Shown here: one piece after another, positions 1-4,928 of the stretch
How positions within the stretch are numbered: the stretch's first letter is position 1
Layout: each line of letters starts with the position of its first letter
Origin: Spirochaetia bacterium
GTDB lineage: Bacteria; Spirochaetota; Spirochaetia; Treponematales; Breznakiellaceae
Assembly (NCBI GenBank): GCA_025997755.1
Contig: BNVA01000120.1
Span: 1-5,877, forward strand
Reading direction: 5' to 3'
DNA length: 5,877 nucleotides
Notes under the pieces: generated by a model
Databases searched by the model: none
Told to the model about the DNA's origin: nothing
The model's input: only the letters and a program-made list of their open reading frames with translations
Made by a program: the position numbers and the translations under genes

Positions 1-318
1 AAGAGCAATAATTTCGATTTTTCCATTCGTCCGTAACGGTGTAATTTTTTGCGGTTTAGGATCACCTATACCCATACCGGCTAATTGCGATGCAATGGTA
101 GTTTTTATCGGAGCCGAACTTATGGTTGTACCGGTTCCGCTATCCGGGATTTTTTTTGTAAAGCGGCGATGCTTTCCGCCGTAGGCTAAGAGTAATTCTG
201 AAACCCTGTCTTTTACGGTAGCAATATCTACCGATATTGAACCGGATGGTTTTTGAACAAAGTCACTCGCCCCAAGACTAAGCGCTTCCATAGTTACGGC
301 AGCACCCTTTTCCGCTAT
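1..318. repeat. left arm of a perfect inverted repeat (cheB sequence)
   Basis: Every base compared by eye in 1-318 is the reverse complement of 784-467 (paired positions sum to 785), with no mismatch seen, including the run of eight T here against eight A in the other arm. Pairing stops abruptly at 319/466. The arm may continue left of base 1, which cannot be seen. It holds part of cheB in antisense, from the middle of the receiver domain to just before the methylesterase nucleophile. Perfect identity means either a very recent event or a technical fold-back. Confidence 0.97.
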
Positions 319-468
319 TGACGAAAGAATGATTACAGGTACCGTAATACCAAGTTTTTTACGTTCCCTTAAAAATTCAATACCGTTCATCTCCGGCATT
401 TCGAGGTCAAGTACAATAACATCGGGGTGAACTCTTGGAATTTTTTCCAAAGCGAATTTACCGTTCAT
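1..468 (-). pseudogene. cheB: cheB fragment: receiver domain and linker, truncated at both ends
   Basis: The frame is open for 156 codons from an ATG at 468-466 down to base 1, where it leaves the window. It encodes the middle and end of a CheY-like receiver. Residues 17-25 (VIVLDLEMP) contain the phospho-acceptor Asp21, 48-50 (LSS) the conserved Ser/Thr site, and 71-75 (VQKPS) the conserved Lys73. A Thr/Ser/Pro-rich linker follows, then the first strand of the methylesterase domain (KIEIIAL). The first receiver strand with its acidic pocket is missing, and the window ends just before the catalytic GxSTGGP motif, so nothing visible here could have esterase activity. The ATG is internal to the real gene and formed at the junction; it is not a natural start. 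Residues 51-156 are also encoded on the plus strand within 467-784. The spacer 466-319 holds the only copy of the phospho-acceptor region. Identity as CheB is certain; its status as a real locus is not. Confidence 0.85.
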
Positions 469-471
469 AGC
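466..471. other. inversion breakpoint with about 5 bases of possible microhomology
   Basis: Reading the plus strand, antisense cheB runs up to about 466 and sense cheB resumes at 467. The five bases ATAGC at 467-471 fit both sides. They are the sense Ile-Ala codon context of the receiver. In antisense they also give an Ala codon (GCT) before Met-Asn-Gly, which is what response regulators usually have at that place (A-x-N/D-G). Sharing of a few bases at a fold-back junction is typical of template-switch events in vivo or in vitro. The microhomology is inferred, because the unrearranged gene is not in the window. Confidence 0.6.
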
Positions 472-784
472 GGAAAAGGGTGCTGCCGTAACTATGGAAG
501 CGCTTAGTCTTGGGGCGAGTGACTTTGTTCAAAAACCATCCGGTTCAATATCGGTAGATATTGCTACCGTAAAAGACAGGGTTTCAGAATTACTCTTAGC
601 CTACGGCGGAAAGCATCGCCGCTTTACAAAAAAAATCCCGGATAGCGGAACCGGTACAACCATAAGTTCGGCTCCGATAAAAACTACCATTGCATCGCAA
701 TTAGCCGGTATGGGTATAGGTGATCCTAAACCGCAAAAAATTACACCGTTACGGACGAATGGAAAAATCGAAATTATTGCTCTT
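467..784. repeat. right arm of a perfect inverted repeat (cheB sequence)
   Basis: This is the partner of arm 1-318, separated from it by a 148-base spacer at 319-466. It holds the same cheB segment in sense orientation and runs without a break into the rest of cheB (785-1345). The right arm is therefore the one joined to authentic downstream chromosome, and the left arm is the extra copy. Confidence 0.97.
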
Positions 785-1345
785 GGAATATCCACCGGCG
801 GGCCGGATGCGCTTCGCGTTGTTTTTTCAAAACTTGATCCTGCGCTTAAAGTTCCCATACTTGTTGTTCAGCACATGCCGCCGGGTTTTACGCTGGAATT
901 TGCCCGTTCACTTGATAAGATATGCCCATTGGACGTAAAAGAAGCCGAAGACGGCGAAGAGATTATTCCGGGAAGGATACTCATAGCGCAAGGCTCAAAG
1001 CATCTTGAAGTTGAAAGACAGGGAACAAAAATTGCAGCACGTTTGACAAATACACCATTAGTAAGCGGTCACCGTCCATCTGCTGATGTTTTGTTTAGTT
1101 CCGTAGCCTTTGCATACACAAATCATGTGTTAGGTGTAATTATGACCGGAATGGGACGTGACGGCGCTCAACAACTTGGAACGATCTATAAAGAGGGTGG
1201 ACTAACTATAGGTCAAGATGAAAACTCCGCCGTGGTATACGGTATGCCAAGAGTTGCATTTGAACTTGGTCATGTTATGGAACAAGTTTCTTTGGAAAAT
1301 ATGGGCAAACGTATAAGTCAAGTAGCTATTACATCTCATCTGTAA
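494..1345 (+). CDS. cheB: CheB protein-glutamate methylesterase/deamidase, 5'-truncated
   Basis: CheB hydrolyses glutamyl methyl esters (and deamidates Gln) on chemoreceptors in the cytoplasm, resetting sensitivity opposite CheR. The methylesterase domain is complete, about residues 91-275 of this 283-residue reading: GISTGGPDAL with nucleophile Ser100, VVQHMPPGF with His127, SGHRPSADVLF at 191-201, MTGMGRDGA with Asp223, and the ending GQDENSAVVYGMP. Upstream only the tail of the receiver remains (LGASDFVQKPSG, Lys14), followed by a roughly 70-residue linker. The phospho-acceptor Asp is absent. CheB proteins usually have about 340-390 residues, so this one is broken by the inverted repeat. 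CheB homology continues to 467, nine codons before the first ATG; the frame then runs into antisense sequence and meets a stop at 428-430. The ATG at 494 has no visible Shine-Dalgarno site and is an internal Met of the real gene. The stop is one base from the next start. The true gene is probably intact in the organism. Confidence 0.9.
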   Translation: MEALSLGASDFVQKPSGSISVDIATVKDRVSELLLAYGGKHRRFTKKIPDSGTGTTISSAPIKTTIASQLAGMGIGDPKPQKITPLRTNGKIEIIALGISTGGPDALRVVFSKLDPALKVPILVVQHMPPGFTLEFARSLDKICPLDVKEAEDGEEIIPGRILIAQGSKHLEVERQGTKIAARLTNTPLVSGHRPSADVLFSSVAFAYTNHVLGVIMTGMGRDGAQQLGTIYKEGGLTIGQDENSAVVYGMPRVAFELGHVMEQVSLENMGKRISQVAITSHL

Positions 1346-1346
1346 T

Positions 1347-1988
1347 ATGAACACAAAGGACTGGAAAGAGCATGCCGATGTTCATTATTCGGCTATTTAC
1401 AAAACACTGGATCCAAACGAAATATCAAAGCGTTGTAATTTGTCATTCGATGAACAAAAAAAATCATTTTCGCTGTGCCTGATGGGTGAAGATTACCAAG
1501 CTGCGTTTCCTGAATTTTCTATACATTCCGCCGACGGTAGTTTTGTAAGCGATGAAAGTATCCGTGTGCTTTTACTCCGTTATTTATGCGAAGGAAAGTG
1601 GTCTATGCCGACAGGGAAAAAACTTTCTTATAGAGATATTCCTTGGGGAGAAGTTTATTTTTCTAATTTTGAAGGGCGTTGTATTAAACGTGTTGAACGT
1701 ACCTTTGGCAATGATATAAATAGTTTTAATTTAATCTTTGAAAAAAACAAAAATCTAAAACCTAACAAAATTGAAGATAAAGAATGCGGCTGGCGTTTTG
1801 AATTTTTTAACGGATTTTATATGAGTATTATTATTTGGCAGGGAGATGATGAATTTCCTTCAAAGGCGCAAATTCTATTTGATGATAATTTTCCGTCGGC
1901 ATTTAGCGCGGAAGATATTGCAGTAATAGGTGATATTTCAATAAACAAGTTAAAACTTTTAAGAGAAAAACTGTGTGAATCAAAATAA
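1347..1988 (+). CDS. DUF3786 domain-containing protein
   Basis: A soluble-looking protein of 213 residues that I place in the DUF3786 family from remembered sequence features. These are an N-terminal LDPNEISKRCNLSFD (21-35), LLLRYL (75-80), a PTGKKLSYRDIPWGEVYF stretch (88-105), the block WQGDDEFPSKAQILFD (164-179) and FSAEDIAVIGD (186-196). The WxGDxEFP...LFD...EDIAVxG ending is the most characteristic part. No signal peptide or membrane segment is visible. Family function is not established, so none is assigned. The start lies one base after the cheB stop with no clear Shine-Dalgarno site, suggesting translational coupling. The 3' end overlaps murG by 14 bases. Cysteines occur at 30, 44, 81, 112, 147 and 210 but form no clear metal-binding cluster. 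Confident as a gene, fairly confident about the family. Confidence 0.85.
   Translation: MNTKDWKEHADVHYSAIYKTLDPNEISKRCNLSFDEQKKSFSLCLMGEDYQAAFPEFSIHSADGSFVSDESIRVLLLRYLCEGKWSMPTGKKLSYRDIPWGEVYFSNFEGRCIKRVERTFGNDINSFNLIFEKNKNLKPNKIEDKECGWRFEFFNGFYMSIIIWQGDDEFPSKAQILFDDNFPSAFSAEDIAVIGDISINKLKLLREKLCESK
1961..1966 (+). promoter_or_regulatory. ribosome binding site for murG (AAGAGA)
   Basis: AAGAGA lies 8 bases before the GTG at 1975 and sits inside the end of the DUF3786 gene. The murG frame has a stop at 1960-1962, and GTG is the first usable initiation codon after it. The site and the frame together fix a GTG start for MurG. A similar AAGAGA stands 9 bases before the holB-like gene. Confidence 0.6.
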
Positions 1989-3081
1989 TTCAAAAATACT
2001 AATAGCGTTTACGGGCGGCGGTACAGGCGGTCATATATATCCGGGCATTTCAATAATAACTGAATTACAAAAACAAATTAGCTGCCGTATTATATGGATA
2101 GGCTCAAAAAAAGGCGTAGACAAAAATATTGTTGAAAAAGCCGGAATTGAATTTTTTGGTATTAGTACAGGGAAGCTGCGTCGGTATTTTTCTTTTGAAA
2201 ATTTTATTGACATTTTTAAATTTTTTTTTGGCATTATTAAGGCTCGAAAAATATTAAAAAAACAAAGTCCTGTTCTATTATTTTCTAAAGGAGGGTTTGT
2301 CAGTGTTCCCTCTGTAATTGCTGCAAAGTCATTAAAAATTCCGGTTTGGACGCATGAATCTGATTTTACCCCCGGGCTTGCCACAAAAATAAATTCATAT
2401 TTTGCAAATAAAATATGTGTATCGTATGAAAATACATACAAATTCTTTGGTTATAATAAAAAAGGGAATATAATATATACAGGAAATCCTATTCGTTCGG
2501 GTTTTTATTCTGCCGATGCGGAAAAAGGACTGGAATTTTTAGGGGTTAGTAAAGAGGACAAGATTTTGCTAATTTTAGGCGGGAGTCAGGGCGCAAAGGA
2601 AATAAATGAACTTATAGTTGACTGCATTGATGAACTCACAAAACATTTTTTTGTTGTACATCAAACAGGGGAGCAAACAGGAACTACCGCTTCTTCAAGG
2701 CGCTATAAAAGAATTACCTACATAGGAGATGAAATGCCGGATGTACTTGCCGCCGCATCTTTGGTCATTGGCAGAAGCGGTGCCGGTACGATTTGGGAAT
2801 GTGCCGCATCGGCTTGTCCTATGATACTTATTCCTTTATGCGGCAGCGGAACACGCGGCGATCAAGTCGAGAATGCGCACTTTTTTGAGGAAAAGGGTGC
2901 CGCCATAACGCTTATACATCCCGATAAAAACATTTTATTACAAACTGTTTTTATGTTGACACAAGATGAAAAAAAACTTCAAAATATGGCAAACACTGCT
3001 AAGATGATCGGTGCTGTGCGCGGTGCCGATATAGTTATTAAGAATATGATTTTATATCTAAAGGATAATAATTTAATATGA
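1975..3081 (+). CDS. murG: MurG, UDP-GlcNAc:lipid I N-acetylglucosaminyltransferase
   Basis: MurG adds GlcNAc from UDP-GlcNAc to undecaprenyl-PP-MurNAc-pentapeptide (lipid I), giving lipid II at the inner face of the cytoplasmic membrane, the last intracellular step of peptidoglycan synthesis. The 368 residues match the normal length (E. coli 355). It is a GT-B fold protein. The N-terminal half has TGGGTGGHIYPG (13-24), FSKGGFVSVPS (103-113), THESDFTPGLATKI (126-139) and YTGNPIRSGF (168-177). The C-terminal half has LGGSQGAKEIN (201-211), the donor-binding GRSGAGTIWE (266-275) and GDQVENA (295-301). The HESDxTPGLA form, in place of HEQN-PG, is the variant I associate with Firmicutes and spirochaetes. 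The start is GTG, set by a stop just upstream and a ribosome binding site at 1961-1966. The gene overlaps DUF3786 by 14 bases and the next gene by an ATGA. An in-frame run of nine T at 2221-2229 encodes Lys-Phe-Phe-Phe context and does not break the gene. Confidence 0.97.
   Translation: MNQNNSKILIAFTGGGTGGHIYPGISIITELQKQISCRIIWIGSKKGVDKNIVEKAGIEFFGISTGKLRRYFSFENFIDIFKFFFGIIKARKILKKQSPVLLFSKGGFVSVPSVIAAKSLKIPVWTHESDFTPGLATKINSYFANKICVSYENTYKFFGYNKKGNIIYTGNPIRSGFYSADAEKGLEFLGVSKEDKILLILGGSQGAKEINELIVDCIDELTKHFFVVHQTGEQTGTTASSRRYKRITYIGDEMPDVLAAASLVIGRSGAGTIWECAASACPMILIPLCGSGTRGDQVENAHFFEEKGAAITLIHPDKNILLQTVFMLTQDEKKLQNMANTAKMIGAVRGADIVIKNMILYLKDNNLI
3060..3065 (+). promoter_or_regulatory. ribosome binding site for the cvpA-like gene (AAAGGA)
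   Basis: AAAGGA ends 12 bases before the ATG at 3078, inside the last codons of murG. The spacing is a little long. Because the start overlaps the murG stop as ATGA, coupling to murG termination probably contributes to initiation. Confidence 0.5.
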
Positions 3082-3584
3082 TTTTTGCTCCTGTAGATGT
3101 TGTATTTACTCTTCTCATTGTGATTTTAATAATACGAAGTGCACTGCATGGTTTTGTTGATGAGGTAATGGGAATAGCATCGGTTACATTAGGTATTTTT
3201 TTTGCAGGCGCTTTTTTTAATGAAGGGGCAGCCTTTATAAGAACAAGATTTATGCAGAATGTTAAAATATTTCCGGAGATTTTAAGTTTTATTATACTGT
3301 TCTTAATTGTTTTTGTTCTTGTAAAGATAATCACGGCGATCTTAAGAGACATTATTGTCCGTATAAAACTTTCAGGTCTTGATAGTTTTCTTGGCGCTTT
3401 ATTTGGTATTATTGAGGGGATTGTGGTTGTAGGTATTATTATTTTTGTTATAAATATACAGCCTCTATTTGATAAACAAAAAGTGCTGAACGAAAGCATT
3501 TACTCGCATTTATTATCAAATAATGTTCAAGTAATACAAAAAAAGATTATACAAGAGAATAGCGCCGGTATAGAAAATCAATAA
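3078..3584 (+). CDS. cvpA: CvpA family membrane protein
   Basis: A 168-residue integral membrane protein with four hydrophobic segments, at about residues 7-20, 30-47, 66-88 and 104-126. These are followed by a hydrophilic C-terminal tail of about 40 residues. The fourth region, LSGLDSFLGALFGIIEG (98-114), fits the LGxxDxxxGxxFGxxxG signature of the CvpA/colicin V production family. The early SALHGFVDEVMG (21-32) fits the family's RGxxxE region, with His in place of the usual Arg. In E. coli CvpA is needed for colicin V export and affects envelope integrity; its biochemical role is unclear, and no colicin genes are seen here, so a general envelope role is more likely. The start overlaps the murG stop by four bases. 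The next gene begins 15 bases downstream. CvpA family membership is inferred from topology and the LDxxLGxxFG motif. Confidence 0.85.
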   Translation: MIFAPVDVVFTLLIVILIIRSALHGFVDEVMGIASVTLGIFFAGAFFNEGAAFIRTRFMQNVKIFPEILSFIILFLIVFVLVKIITAILRDIIVRIKLSGLDSFLGALFGIIEGIVVVGIIIFVINIQPLFDKQKVLNESIYSHLLSNNVQVIQKKIIQENSAGIENQ

Positions 3585-3590
3585 AAGAGA
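3585..3590 (+). promoter_or_regulatory. ribosome binding site for the holB-like gene (AAGAGA)
   Basis: AAGAGA lies 9 bases before the ATG at 3600, in the 15-base gap after the cvpA stop. This supports the ATG at 3600. Another ATG four bases later is out of frame. The gap is too short to hold a terminator or promoter. Confidence 0.6.
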
Positions 3591-3599
3591 TAAATTAAA

Positions 3600-4928
3600 A
3601 TGTATGAAAATATTATTGGACAGCCAATAACATATCGTTTACAGCAAGACATAATAACAAATACTTTTCCGCCTTCAATACTATTTACAGGACCTGCAGA
3701 ATCTGGAAAAGGAACGGCTGCCCTTGAAACAGCAAGAACACTATGCTGCGATAAAACTAACGCGCTGTGGAAATGTGAATGTAATTCTTGTTTTTATCAC
3801 AGAAACTTATCAAGTCCGGATTTATTGATATTAGGTCCCCGCCATTTTTCACAAGAGATTAGTGCGGCGCAGAACGCTTTTTTAAAAAATACTTCACTTG
3901 ATTCGACAAAAATGTTTTTTTTCCGTGCCGTACGAAAATTTCTTATGCGGTTTTCACCCATTCTGTGGTCTGACGATCCTAAAATATCAAAAATCAATAG
4001 GCAGTTAGAAATAATAAACGACTTGATAGATGAATTTCAATCATCAATTAAGGCTGCCGGTAATACGGCAGAAGATGATAATACAAAAATATCAAAACTT
4101 ACCGGCAAAATTTTAAATGAATCTTTAAAGTTAGAATCTGAGTATATTGCAGAATCAATACCGGCAGCCCATATTAGAAATAGCTCTGCTTGGTTACATC
4201 TTGCTCCAGCAGGAAAGAAAAAAGTTTTGATAATAGAAAATGCCGATAAAATGCAGGATGCGGCACGAAATTCTCTTTTAAAAATTCTTGAAGAACCTCC
4301 GGATACAAGCAATATTATTCTTACATCGAAAAAACCTGAAGGGCTATTGCCTACAATTCTTTCACGTCTGCGTCAATATAGATTTATTCAGCGTAAAACA
4401 GAGCACGAACTGGAAATTATACGCCGAGTATTTAGAGAAGAACAATTTACCGGCGCTCAATTACAAAAGAACGATAAAAGCCTTATATCATTGTATCTTG
4501 ATGAATTTTTGTCTGTCTCAGAAGATGCGCTTTACAGCGCCGCCTGTTTTTTCTGGCTGGTACTTGCAGATATGCAAAAAAAAGAGGATTTTAAGTCTCT
4601 TAGCAAATATTTCATGCCAATAGCCGATAAATCCGGTTTTGATTTAAATATAAGAAGTTCAAAAGATCTATGTTCAAGTATTATGGAAAAAACCGGAAAA
4701 TTTGAGGCACGCGGGGTGTTTTCAAAGTATTTAGAGATGCTTTGTATAACTTTAAAAGAAGCAGTAGATGTTAGGAAAAATACAAACAATTTCATTATGC
4801 TAAATGAGATTCTTATAAAACACTCTGAAAACGCGCGTATTGCCGTAGAAATATATAAACAGCAAACGGCAGTTGTGCTGGAAAGATTTTGTTATGAACT
4901 TGTGCAGGATTTAAATCGGTATGAATAA
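3600..4928 (+). CDS. holB: DNA polymerase III delta'-like clamp-loader subunit
   Basis: A 442-residue AAA+ protein of the DnaX/HolB group. Delta' is part of the clamp loader that places the beta sliding clamp on primed DNA. Visible parts are IIGQP (5-9), a P-loop-like GPAESGKGT (31-39) and a Cys cluster C50-x8-C59-x-C61-x2-C64 like the clamp-loader zinc module, followed by SSPDLLILGP (71-80). Then come APAGKKKVLIIENADKM (202-218, Walker B region), the hallmark AARNSLLKILEEPP (221-234) and LPTILSRLRQYRF (250-262) at the place of the SRC arginine-finger motif. Three things are odd. The residue after the P-loop Lys is Gly, not Thr/Ser, so ATP binding may be impaired, as in E. coli delta'. The motif is SRL, not SRC. 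About 100 mostly polar residues (about 84-186) separate the zinc module from the Walker B block, so it is longer than typical delta' (about 330). A diverged DnaX is less likely because of the Walker A change and the lack of a long C-terminal tail. It overlaps the kinase gene by 8 bases. Confidence 0.82.
   Translation: MYENIIGQPITYRLQQDIITNTFPPSILFTGPAESGKGTAALETARTLCCDKTNALWKCECNSCFYHRNLSSPDLLILGPRHFSQEISAAQNAFLKNTSLDSTKMFFFRAVRKFLMRFSPILWSDDPKISKINRQLEIINDLIDEFQSSIKAAGNTAEDDNTKISKLTGKILNESLKLESEYIAESIPAAHIRNSSAWLHLAPAGKKKVLIIENADKMQDAARNSLLKILEEPPDTSNIILTSKKPEGLLPTILSRLRQYRFIQRKTEHELEIIRRVFREEQFTGAQLQKNDKSLISLYLDEFLSVSEDALYSAACFFWLVLADMQKKEDFKSLSKYFMPIADKSGFDLNIRSSKDLCSSIMEKTGKFEARGVFSKYLEMLCITLKEAVDVRKNTNNFIMLNEILIKHSENARIAVEIYKQQTAVVLERFCYELVQDLNRYE

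Noticed and set aside
1..784. Inverted repeat as the terminal repeats of a mobile element
   Set aside because: The arms and spacer are cheB coding sequence throughout; there is no transposase, no target duplication and no recombinase gene.
601..858. Minus-strand open frame of 85 codons opposite cheB
   Set aside because: It is antisense to the conserved CheB linker and catalytic start, has no family features, and is explained as a shadow of the real frame.
2031..2441. Minus-strand open frame of 136 codons opposite murG
   Set aside because: It lies wholly against conserved MurG motifs; its composition is that of an antisense reading and no motif was recognised.
3038..3499. Minus-strand open frame of 153 codons opposite the cvpA-like gene
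   Set aside because: The Ile/Thr/Lys-rich product is the antisense of a hydrophobic membrane protein; the sense frame has the CvpA signature and a ribosome binding site.
4054..4071. Hairpin CTGCCG-GTAATA-CGGCAG as a possible terminator
   Set aside because: It has a short six-pair stem, sits in the middle of the holB-like coding sequence, and is not followed by a T-run.
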